This document shows positions 1 to 6,040 of a DNA stretch of 6,065 bases, piece after piece. The translations under genes and the position numbers were made by a program. The stretch is taken from the NCBI GenBank assembly GCA_009842375.1, contig VYFM01000033.1, positions 1-6,065 on the forward strand, written 5' to 3'. Position 1 is the stretch's first letter. Each line of letters begins with the position of its first letter. Below the pieces are notes generated by a model. That model made no database searches. It was not told where the DNA came from and saw nothing but the letters and a program-made list of their open reading frames with translations. The stretch comes from Candidatus Poribacteria bacterium (GTDB taxonomy: Bacteria > Poribacteria > WGA-4E > WGA-3G).

Positions 1-2
1 GT

Positions 3-2636
3 TTGGTAAACAAATACCAAAAGCAGGTCCATGCACTCGCATGGCGGAAAATAGGTGATTTCCACATCGCAGAAGAAATCACGCAAGACACTTTCCTAAC
101 AGTCTATCAAAAACTGAATACATTGAAAAACCGGAACCAGTTTTCTGGTTGGTTATATGTTATCGCAACTCGCCAGTGCCTTGCATGGCTTCGTAAAAGA
201 CGCATAGATACTGAATCCTTGGAAGAAATGGATATTGATATGATAGATAAAAACGCATATTCGCAATATGTTGCTGCAGAACAAGCAAAAGTTACAGTAG
301 ATGAACAACGCAAAGTTGTTAAAAAGTTGCTCTCTAAACTACAAGAAAGTGAACGAACGGTAATGGTACTTCACTACTTTGGAGAGATGACTTGTGCGGA
401 GATAAGTCGGTTTTTAGGAACATCGCAAAGTGCTATAAAGAGTCGGCTTAGCCGCGCACGACAACGTCTCAAAAAGGAGGAACCGATGATTCGAGAAGTT
501 CTCGGTAATTTCCAAATATCAGCAAACTTAACTGAAAACATAATGAAACAGATAGAACTCCTTAATCCCGTTGTGCCTTCTGGTAGTAATCCTTTTATGC
601 CTTGGGTGATGGCTGCGTCTGGTATTATTTTAGTTGTGTTAATACTTGGGTTTGGTAGTAATAAATTAGCGCGTTTACAGCAACCCTATAGTTTGGACGC
701 GCAATCTGAGATGGCTATAGAACTCATTGATGCGCCTATAGTTCAGACTATTGCAGCAAAACCAGATGTCCGAAATGTCCAAGGTAATAGTTCAGATACT
801 TCCAACAGAGGTAATGGTACAGGACAGGAATCAAATCAAGGTTTATCCGACTCAGCAGACTATACACAATGGCAACTCCCTGAAGGTGCAAAAGCTCGTC
901 TCGGTAAGGGTGATATGACTGAAAATATTGCTTTTTCACCGGATGGCACTCGTCTTGCTGTTGCAAGTTCCATCGGAATATGGATTTACGATGTACGTCC
1001 GGGAAAAGTAAAAGAAATTGATTTGTTAACAGGACACACTGAATTGGTCAAATTCGTCGCATTTTCTCCAGATGGCAACAGACTTGCAAGTGCAAGTGAT
1101 GACATGACGGTGCGTGTATGGGAGATAGTCACAGGAGAGCACATCGCAACATTTGACAAACACATGGGTCGTGTATTCTCCTTAGCTTTTTCTCCAGATG
1201 GAAATACGATCGCTTCTGGAGATATTGATGGTACAGTTTATTTATGGAACGCAAACTCAGGGCAGTACAAAGCAACACTCTCAGGACATACAGAGATTGT
1301 CCATCAAATAGCATTTTCACCAGATGGAAATACAATCGCTACAGATACAATCAGTACAGTATGTTTGTGGGATGCGAACTCAGGAGAACAAAAAACTACA
1401 TTCAAAGAGCAAACAAAGTATTTTTCTTCGGTTGCATTTTCGCCTGATGGTAACACGCTTACTACCTCAAGTGATGGCAATACTGTGCGATTGCGAGATA
1501 CCCGAACTGCTAAAAATAAAATGATATTATCTGGACATAAAGAAGATGTTACATCCATCGCATATTCTCCAGATGGAAATACGATCGCTACTGGAAGTAT
1601 AGACAATACAGTGCGGTTGTGGGATGCGCATACAGGAATGCACAAGACTATGCTCTTAGATCTAAATACGTCGGTTATGTCCATTGCATATTCTCCAGAT
1701 GGAAATACGATCGCTATTAGTGATAGTTATGCTGTGAGATTGTTGGATGCGAACACAGGAAACCACATAATTACACTTACTGGGCATAACGAATGGGGAG
1801 ATTTCGCTGTATTTTCACCTGATGGCAATATGATCGCTACTGGAAGTGATTGCAATGCTGCAGTATTGTGGGATGTTGAAACAAGAAAACAGAAAATGAC
1901 TCTCCAAGGACATGCAAGTGCGGTCACATGCATTGCATATTCGCCTGATGCAGATGTGATAGCTACGGGTGGCTTTGACAGGACAGTACGATTATGGAAC
2001 GCAAAGACAGGTAGTCACATAACCACTCTCACAGGGCATACGAAACGGGTTAACTCTATTGCCTTTTCGCCAGACGGAAAAATTATAGCTTCTGGTAGCG
2101 AGGAAACGGTGATATTGTGGGACGCAAAAACAGGCAAGCACAAATCTACACTCTTAGATAGTGTGGATCATGTAAAGTATATCGGGTTTTCCCCTGATGG
2201 TAGCACTTTTGTATGTGGACGTTGGGTAAGATGTGAAGTTATGCTTTGGAACGCTCACACATGGAAACAGATGGAAACATTACAAGTAGATGCACCGGTT
2301 TCTTCTATTGCATTTTCTCCGGACAACAAAACAATAGCTTGTGTTGAAACAAACAGTTCGCTGAAGTTGTGGGATTTAAATACCAGAGTATGTGTTGCTA
2401 TACTTGATGGTCATACGAAACAGGTCACTTCAGCCACATTCTCTCCTGACGGCACTATCCTTGCTACGGGGAGTGAGGACTCGACAGTGAAGTTGTGGGA
2501 ACTTCGTTCTAACAAGTATATAGCCACACTTGAAGGACATAAAGAGGTTATCACATCAGTGACTTTTTCACCGGATAGCAGGACAATTGCCAGTATTAGT
2601 TGGGATGGTACAATCCTCCTATGGCAGGTCCGGTGA
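3..2636 (+). CDS. ECF-type sigma-70 factor fused to a transmembrane segment and 14 WD40 repeats (5'-partial)
   Basis: Predicted membrane-tethered RNA polymerase sigma factor. The frame is open to the window edge. The first codon shown, TTG at 3, is probably an internal Leu, because family members usually have some 20-30 residues before the YQKQVHALAWRK stretch. Residue numbers count from that TTG. Sigma region 2 spans about 1-67 (AEEITQDTF at 23-31, GWLYVIATRQCLAWLRKRR at 49-67). Region 4, with its helix-turn-helix, spans about 109-158 (CAEISRFLGTSQSAIKSRLS). A short segment, MIREVLGNF...NLTENIM (162-181), leads to one hydrophobic helix at about 199-218. A Ser/Asn/Gly-rich linker follows (about 225-300), then fourteen repeats of about 42 residues (307-877) with SPDG, LWD and GH signatures. 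Fourteen fits two seven-bladed propellers. If the sigma domain is cytoplasmic, the WD40 part should be periplasmic, but Lys221 and Arg224 just after the helix make topology uncertain. Sigma and WD40 calls are firm; the signal sensed is unknown. Confidence 0.93.
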   Translation: MVNKYQKQVHALAWRKIGDFHIAEEITQDTFLTVYQKLNTLKNRNQFSGWLYVIATRQCLAWLRKRRIDTESLEEMDIDMIDKNAYSQYVAAEQAKVTVDEQRKVVKKLLSKLQESERTVMVLHYFGEMTCAEISRFLGTSQSAIKSRLSRARQRLKKEEPMIREVLGNFQISANLTENIMKQIELLNPVVPSGSNPFMPWVMAASGIILVVLILGFGSNKLARLQQPYSLDAQSEMAIELIDAPIVQTIAAKPDVRNVQGNSSDTSNRGNGTGQESNQGLSDSADYTQWQLPEGAKARLGKGDMTENIAFSPDGTRLAVASSIGIWIYDVRPGKVKEIDLLTGHTELVKFVAFSPDGNRLASASDDMTVRVWEIVTGEHIATFDKHMGRVFSLAFSPDGNTIASGDIDGTVYLWNANSGQYKATLSGHTEIVHQIAFSPDGNTIATDTISTVCLWDANSGEQKTTFKEQTKYFSSVAFSPDGNTLTTSSDGNTVRLRDTRTAKNKMILSGHKEDVTSIAYSPDGNTIATGSIDNTVRLWDAHTGMHKTMLLDLNTSVMSIAYSPDGNTIAISDSYAVRLLDANTGNHIITLTGHNEWGDFAVFSPDGNMIATGSDCNAAVLWDVETRKQKMTLQGHASAVTCIAYSPDADVIATGGFDRTVRLWNAKTGSHITTLTGHTKRVNSIAFSPDGKIIASGSEETVILWDAKTGKHKSTLLDSVDHVKYIGFSPDGSTFVCGRWVRCEVMLWNAHTWKQMETLQVDAPVSSIAFSPDNKTIACVETNSSLKLWDLNTRVCVAILDGHTKQVTSATFSPDGTILATGSEDSTVKLWELRSNKYIATLEGHKEVITSVTFSPDSRTIASISWDGTILLWQVR
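474..488 (+). promoter_or_regulatory. Internal Shine-Dalgarno and in-frame ATG at the sigma/anchor junction
   Basis: AAGGAGG at 474-480 stands five bases before an in-frame ATG at 486-488 (Met162 of the fusion). This is a near-ideal ribosome binding site directly after sigma region 4. Translation from it would give a protein of 716 residues with the membrane helix and all WD40 repeats but no sigma domain. It may be the surviving start of a once separate downstream gene. Caveat: the site is encoded by Lys-Lys-Glu-Glu, so amino-acid sequence alone could create it. Confidence 0.5.
921..2633 (+). repeat. Fourteen tandem WD40 repeats within the sigma fusion
   Basis: The repeats start near residues 307, 346, 388, 430, 471, 513, 555, 596, 638, 680, 721, 764, 805 and 847. 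Most read [IV]A[FY]SPDGN.IA[ST]GS.D.TVRLWDA.TG...TL.GH. Units 4, 6, 10 and 11 lack the closing Gly-His. Unit 5 has LRD and unit 7 LLD where LWD is expected. Unit 11 is the most divergent, with a Cys-Gly-Arg-Trp-Val-Arg-Cys stretch at 738-744. Unit 14 ends one residue before the stop codon. WD40 propellers are usually protein-binding scaffolds; no enzyme activity is expected. Confidence 0.9.
1560..1716 (+). repeat. Near-identical DNA direct repeats inside WD40 units 6 and 7
   Basis: Bases 1560-1590 and 1686-1716 are identical over 31 bp and exactly 126 bp (42 codons) apart. A 24-bp part of the same sequence recurs at 1191-1214 in unit 3, and a one-or-two-base variant at about 1316-1339 in unit 4. 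Every copy covers the SPDGNTIA segment. Identity at synonymous positions suggests recent unit duplication or gene conversion, not only protein-level conservation. Confidence 0.8.
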
Positions 2637-2662
2637 GTTTATTCCTAACCTTTCTGAATGCA
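2637..2662. other. Short convergent intergenic gap
   Basis: 26 bp separate the stop codons of the convergent sigma fusion and small lipoprotein genes. I see only a weak palindrome around ATGCAT (2658-2663), with no GC-rich stem or T-tract. No intrinsic terminator can be called for either gene. Confidence 0.6.
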
Positions 2663-3211
2663 TCAAAAGTTATCTGGGAAGACAAGTGATACTTTATCAT
2701 CCTTCACAGACTGTCTAAATTGCTCAAGTAGTTCAGTTTCCTGCATGTTGGGATGGACATAAGACAAGCGGAGATATTCGATAATCAGTTCATCAAATGT
2801 TCCAATATAATCAAAGTAGTGCATACCGAGAATGTTATCATCCAATCTTCTTGTAAAAGCCTCTTGAAGATTGTTAAAGCCTGCTATTATCTTGGCGTTA
2901 TCAGCGTTTTCATCACGATAGATTTCCACTAATTCAACCCACAATCCTTTTCTGAAACCGAGTTCTTCCTTGAATATTGTCTCAGAATCAATAAATATTG
3001 TGGAGAAGTCTCCTATCGCTTCTGCTTGTTGTTGTGCTGTTGTCCTCCTTTGATTGACTCTATCCATTTTCTCACGCGCCATATCCAAATATGTCGGCTG
3101 CGGTGGTGGGGAAATAACATCCATAACGGGTTGTTGCATCTGATCCCCACATCCCGTCAATAGTCCAGCATAACACAGCATTAACGCAATTAATGGTGTA
3201 ATAAATCTCAA
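2663..3211 (-). CDS. Small lipoprotein of unknown function
   Basis: A predicted exported lipoprotein of 182 residues from the start chosen here. The N-terminus MRFITPLIALMLCYAGLLTGC is a compact signal peptide with lipobox LTGC; the lipidated Cys is residue 21. Gly at +2 argues against inner-membrane retention. A Pro-rich spacer (SPPPQPTY) follows, then a mostly helical, charged domain with no Cys, rich in Glu, Asp and Arg, ending VSLVFPDNF. I do not recognise the family. I chose TTG at 3211 because GAGGG (3220-3224) lies eight bases upstream. An ATG at 3226 and a TTG at 3235 are in frame but lack a visible ribosome site and would add 5 or 8 residues. The gene lies about 50 bp downstream of the GH127 gene on the same strand and is probably co-transcribed with it, so a role at the envelope linked to glycan use is possible but unproven. 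Confidence 0.75.
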   Translation of the reverse strand: MRFITPLIALMLCYAGLLTGCGDQMQQPVMDVISPPPQPTYLDMAREKMDRVNQRRTTAQQQAEAIGDFSTIFIDSETIFKEELGFRKGLWVELVEIYRDENADNAKIIAGFNNLQEAFTRRLDDNILGMHYFDYIGTFDELIIEYLRLSYVHPNMQETELLEQFRQSVKDDKVSLVFPDNF

Positions 3212-3219
3212 TTTATGAT

Positions 3220-3224
3220 CCCTC
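3220..3224 (-). promoter_or_regulatory. Shine-Dalgarno supporting a TTG start
   Basis: GAGGG on the minus strand, eight bases before TTG at 3209-3211. It overlaps the in-frame ATG at 3224-3226, making that ATG a less likely start. The GH127 gene just upstream has the same GAGGG-to-TTG arrangement. Confidence 0.55.
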
Positions 3225-3261
3225 ATTTCAATCAAACGAATTTACAGGTATATGGAAACAC

Positions 3262-5145
3262 CTAAAACACCCAAACCGCCATTTGTCCTTCACCACGGTT
3301 GCACCACGCATAATAGGGTATAGCAGTGACTTGCATCTGGTTAGACTTTGGTTCGGTCAGGTAGAGATTATTCTCCCAATCTGCGGTATCATATACATTT
3401 GCTGCACCTTGGATCGTTGTGATACCACCGAGAAGTTCACTATCATATATTGCAGCAACAGATGTATCTTTAACCAGTGACAATGTTTCAAACGCGCCAG
3501 CGGGATTGTCAACATCCTCAAAACAGTAGACGAGAGGACCGCGTTGTAGTGCGGATCTACCGAGGTTATCTCTCACATTAGGATGTGCATAAATACGTTC
3601 TACGGGCATATCCAAATTCAGGTTCAAGGTATCGTTAGGTCTCCATTCTCTATCTATGGAAAGATACCCATCAGTCGTTCCCTTTGCACTATAGGTCTCT
3701 CCGTTTAGTTTCACATCATACTTACTACACCAACTCGGCACCCGCAAGTTCAAAGCAAATTGCGTTGGTTGCTCTGGACTGACAGTTATATTGACATCTC
3801 CAGACCACGGATAATCTGTTTCCTGCGTTATCTTGAGGGGTACATTCTCTCCAACAGTTGTGGTTGCTGTTCCGCCGACATATAGATTTACCCACAAGTC
3901 GTTGTCCGATTGAGCATAGATATACTGACCCAAAGAACCGAGTAGACGTGCTATATTCGGTGGACAACACGCGCAACCGAACCAAGGATGACGATGCCTA
4001 CCACCACGACTCGCCAACGGATTTTGATAGAAGAAACCTGTGCCATCAAGCGAAACACCAGACAGTGCACCGTTGTATAGTGCAGTTTCCATTACATCTA
4101 TGAAACGTGACTCACCTTTCAGAAGGAACATACGATGTGCCCAGAATATCAACCCGATTGATGCACATGTCTCCGCATAAGCAGAGAAATTCGGTAATTC
4201 ATAATCCTGTGTGAAGCCTTCGTTATGTCCAGACGGACCTACACCACCAGTTACATACAGCCGTTTTTCAACATTCTGCCAGAGGGCATCCAAAGCATTC
4301 ATAATGTCGGTATCACCGGTCTCAGCTGCAACATCTGCTGCACCAGCATAGAGATACATCGCACGAACTGCATGCCCAACACATTCGGTCTGTTCAGCTA
4401 AAGGTTTATGTGCTTGTGAATATGTTCCCTCGTATTTACCATCACGCGTATAATGATGTTGATATGCCCCTAATCCACCCGGTAAATCAGGGTTTTCCAA
4501 TTCCTTCTCAAAGACATGTGGTGCTTTTCCGCGCGTCGTGACAAAATAGTCAGCAAGTGACATATAACGCGATTCACCTGTAACACGCGCCAACTTCACT
4601 AAGGCAAGTTCTATTCCTTGATGCCCCGGAAGTCCGTCCCGTTTCCCGGGACCAAAAGTATTATCTATCAGATCTGCAAACTTACAAGCAACATCTAGCA
4701 GTTTCTCTTTTCCTGTTGCTTGATAGTGTGCAACGCCTGCTTCAAAAAGGTGTCCTGCACAATATAATTCGTGCATCATACCGAGATTTTGCCACTTCTT
4801 TTGCGGTTCAACTAAGGTAAAATAGGAATTCAGGTAACCATCTGATTGTTGACTACTTGCTATGGTGTCAATAACTTTGTCCAGATCCGATTCCCAATCA
4901 GGATTTGGATGTGTGTGGAGAGTATATGACGCTGCTTCAACCAATTTATGGACATCAGAATCGTTGAAAAAGATTCCTTCAAAATTCCCCTCCATAGTTC
5001 CCGCAGCTTTCGCAAAGTTACTAATCCTTCCAGTGACCCTACACTGTTCTATTTCATGCGGAATAGTTTGCTCTGAATTCGTTGCTTGACGGAGTGACCA
5101 AAAACTATCAGCAATTGTAACATCTGTAAATGGAAGTGCTTTCAA
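3262..5145 (-). CDS. GH127 family glycoside hydrolase (beta-L-arabinofuranosidase-like)
   Basis: A full-length GH127 enzyme of 627 residues; the characterised Bifidobacterium HypBA1 is of similar length. In HypBA1 the family releases L-arabinose from beta-L-arabinofuranosides, using a zinc-bound cysteine nucleophile. All key residues are visible: Glu309 (HNEGF) matches the acid/base Glu322, sixteen residues before Glu325 in AYAETCAS, which with Cys327 matches zinc ligands Glu338 and Cys340. GCACCP at 390-395 supplies Cys393 (nucleophile) and Cys394 (ligand). The N-terminal two-thirds should be the helical barrel (to about 415), followed by beta-sandwich domains. There is no signal peptide, so it probably acts in the cytoplasm on imported oligosaccharides. 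Start TTG at 5145 is supported by GAGGG seven bases upstream and by the family-typical opening LPFTDVTIADSFW. GH127 members vary in substrate, so beta-L-arabinofuranoside is the best guess, not proven. Confidence 0.95.
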   Translation of the reverse strand: MKALPFTDVTIADSFWSLRQATNSEQTIPHEIEQCRVTGRISNFAKAAGTMEGNFEGIFFNDSDVHKLVEAASYTLHTHPNPDWESDLDKVIDTIASSQQSDGYLNSYFTLVEPQKKWQNLGMMHELYCAGHLFEAGVAHYQATGKEKLLDVACKFADLIDNTFGPGKRDGLPGHQGIELALVKLARVTGESRYMSLADYFVTTRGKAPHVFEKELENPDLPGGLGAYQHHYTRDGKYEGTYSQAHKPLAEQTECVGHAVRAMYLYAGAADVAAETGDTDIMNALDALWQNVEKRLYVTGGVGPSGHNEGFTQDYELPNFSAYAETCASIGLIFWAHRMFLLKGESRFIDVMETALYNGALSGVSLDGTGFFYQNPLASRGGRHRHPWFGCACCPPNIARLLGSLGQYIYAQSDNDLWVNLYVGGTATTTVGENVPLKITQETDYPWSGDVNITVSPEQPTQFALNLRVPSWCSKYDVKLNGETYSAKGTTDGYLSIDREWRPNDTLNLNLDMPVERIYAHPNVRDNLGRSALQRGPLVYCFEDVDNPAGAFETLSLVKDTSVAAIYDSELLGGITTIQGAANVYDTADWENNLYLTEPKSNQMQVTAIPYYAWCNRGEGQMAVWVF

Positions 5146-5152
5146 GGTATTT

Positions 5153-5157
5153 CCCTC
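5153..5157 (-). promoter_or_regulatory. Ribosome binding site of the GH127 gene
   Basis: GAGGG on the minus strand, seven bases (AAATACC) before the TTG start at 5145. It decides the start, because no ATG lies close upstream in frame. Confidence 0.7.
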
Positions 5158-5203
5158 ATTCTTGGTAAATTCGTTGATGAGTAATGTTAAGGTTATTTTA
5201 CCC

Positions 5204-5236
5204 GTAGGTTGGAGCGAGCATAACGACCTCCGACAT
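5204..5236 (+). repeat. REP-like palindromic unit, left copy
   Basis: Starts with GTAG (5204-5207), then stem GTTGGAG (5208-5214) against CTCCGAC (5228-5234), pairing throughout with one G-U. GTAG at the foot of a hairpin is the hallmark of REP elements recognised by RAYT/TnpA-REP transposases. It matches the right copy, read on the other strand, at 26 of 33 positions. Confidence 0.75.
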
Positions 5237-5257
5237 ATCCGTTATCATTGAATTCCA

Positions 5258-5290
5258 ATGTCGGACTTCGCTTCGCTCACTCCGACCTAC
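5258..5290 (-). repeat. REP-like palindromic unit, right copy
   Basis: Read on the minus strand it starts with GTAG (5287-5290), followed by the perfect 6-bp stem GTCGGA / TCCGAC (5281-5286 with 5260-5265) around a 15-base loop containing GAGCGAAGCGAAG. It opposes the left copy across a 21-base spacer (5237-5257), giving a BIME-like inverted pair. This copy looks closer to an intact consensus than the left one. Confidence 0.78.
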
Positions 5291-5305
5291 GAACTGTAAA
5301 ATTGC

Positions 5306-5986
5306 TTAGCGTGTATTCACATTGATCTGTTGGGTTGCATCTGCAGGTAAATATTTACCTAATACCTTCCGTACGTCTGCTTTATTTAGCTTTCTCGGTG
5401 TGAGTATCATGCATTTTTTGGTTGTGTCCTTATCCCATGCTGCCTCAAATTCCTCGTAACTCAATCTACGTTTACTTTCACTGTTCGGATTTTGAAGGTG
5501 AACCATTTTTGTATTGTTGTCGTAGTGAGATACCGGGGACATAAATGTGGACCCATTCTGTAGTTGAAAGACAACAATTGGAGGCCAACCATGTGCTACA
5601 AAAGCTTTTAGCATATCAAAAGTACAGTTGGAAATGATTGCACTATTCTGTCCGAACTCACGCATTCTTAGATGAAAATTCGCAAGTGCACTTCTACCAC
5701 GAACACTTGGCTTTCGTTTGTATGCATTTCTTAGGTAAGGGAGTTTTATCATATCAACGGTGGCAGTTGCTGGTAAATTGACAACTGTCGGTGTTGATTG
5801 GGTATTGGTCGTTTCTTCAGCAGTAGTGTTGGGCGTTTCTGGAACATTTAATTCAGCTGGTGGTAGTGGTCCGCAGCTTATTATCAGAAACATTAGTAAT
5901 AGCATGCATGTGTGCAAGTGAGAGTATGAGAGACATTTTGGTAATGTCTGACGAGCTTTGTATTTAGACAACAAATGATGTATCAT
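5306..5986 (-). CDS. Lipoprotein with a degenerate C39/papain-like peptidase domain
   Basis: A predicted exported lipoprotein of 226 residues. A basic N-terminal stretch (1-26) and hydrophobic core MLLLMFLII precede lipobox IISC, with the lipidated Cys at 38 and Gly at +2. A Thr/Pro/Asn-rich linker follows (about 43-77). From about residue 79 the chain resembles C39-like cysteine peptidases: an opening KLPYLRNAY; helix SVRGRSALANF (94-104) where active enzymes have a Cys-Gly motif; LKAFVAHGWPPIVVF (126-140), like the usual L..G.PVIV; SHYDNNTKMVHLQNP (153-167), like GYD...V.DP; then LSYEEFEAAW (175-184). On this alignment the catalytic Cys, His and Asp are replaced by Arg96, Phe148 and Asn166, so it should be inactive, perhaps binding peptides or surface proteins. 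ATG at 5986 has an excellent AAGGAG site five bases upstream. Lipoprotein is secure; the fold assignment is moderate and by eye only. Confidence 0.8.
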   Translation of the reverse strand: MIHHLLSKYKARQTLPKCLSYSHLHTCMLLLMFLIISCGPLPPAELNVPETPNTTAEETTNTQSTPTVVNLPATATVDMIKLPYLRNAYKRKPSVRGRSALANFHLRMREFGQNSAIISNCTFDMLKAFVAHGWPPIVVFQLQNGSTFMSPVSHYDNNTKMVHLQNPNSESKRRLSYEEFEAAWDKDTTKKCMILTPRKLNKADVRKVLGKYLPADATQQINVNTR

Positions 5987-5991
5987 GTTTT

Positions 5992-5997
5992 CTCCTT
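5992..5997 (-). promoter_or_regulatory. Ribosome binding site of the pseudo-C39 lipoprotein
   Basis: AAGGAG on the minus strand, five bases (AAAAC) before ATG at 5986. It fixes the start even though it gives a rather long signal peptide of 37 residues. Confidence 0.85.
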
Positions 5998-6010
5998 ATG
6001 GAAGTGTCAG

Positions 6011-6040
6011 ATTATAGTGAAATCCAAAAATATATGCACA
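6011..6040 (-). promoter_or_regulatory. Predicted housekeeping-type promoter
   Basis: A perfect -10 box, TATAAT, lies at 6011-6016 on the minus strand. An 18-base AT-rich spacer separates it from a weak -35, TGTGCA, at 6035-6040 (three of six consensus bases). Transcription would start near 6003-6005, giving a leader of about 18 bases that just contains the ribosome site. The remaining bases to 6065 show nothing I can name. Confidence 0.55.

Larger units (their letters stand above)
5195..5302. repeat. Whole inverted-repeat element with outer ATTTTAC arms
   Basis: Outside the REP pair, ATTTTAC at 5195-5201 faces GTAAAAT at 5296-5302, with spacers of two and five bases to the GTAG motifs. The complete 108-bp unit could fold into one long hairpin in RNA or single-stranded DNA, or be a small non-autonomous mobile element. 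No flanking target duplication is obvious. Confidence 0.55.
5146..5305. other. Intergenic region between the lipoprotein and GH127 genes
   Basis: 160 bp with no ORF. About two-thirds is the inverted REP-like pair. The remaining 50 bp next to the GH127 gene hold its ribosome site. A TAAAAT at 5195-5200 (minus strand) could be a weak -10 box but has no convincing -35. No run of T follows either hairpin, so these are not classic intrinsic terminators. Confidence 0.6.

Noticed and set aside
1304..1684. Minus-strand open frame of 126 codons opposite the WD40 repeats, with repeated FPSGE-like motifs
   Set aside because: It is the reverse shadow of the periodic WD40 coding sequence; its repeats mirror the SPDGN codons and no ribosome site precedes it.
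3236..3261. Possible promoter for the small lipoprotein between the GH127 stop and its start
   Set aside because: AT-rich but too short, with no recognisable -10/-35 pair; co-transcription with GH127 is simpler.
3725..3985. Minus-strand open frame of 86 codons inside the GH127 gene
   Set aside because: Overlaps a clearly real GH127 gene in another frame and has no recognisable domain.
3858..4103. Plus-strand open frame opposite the GH127 gene
   Set aside because: Antisense shadow without ribosome site or domain features.
4636..4652. Perfect 6-bp stem GTCCCG / CGGGAC with a five-base loop
   Set aside because: Lies in the GH127 coding region, encoding the FGPGKRDG stretch, with no T-tract; most likely chance from codon use.
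5204..5290. Inverted repeats as a CRISPR array or intrinsic terminator
   Set aside because: Only two units, in opposite orientation with one 21-base spacer, so not CRISPR; no T-run follows either hairpin, so not a standard terminator.
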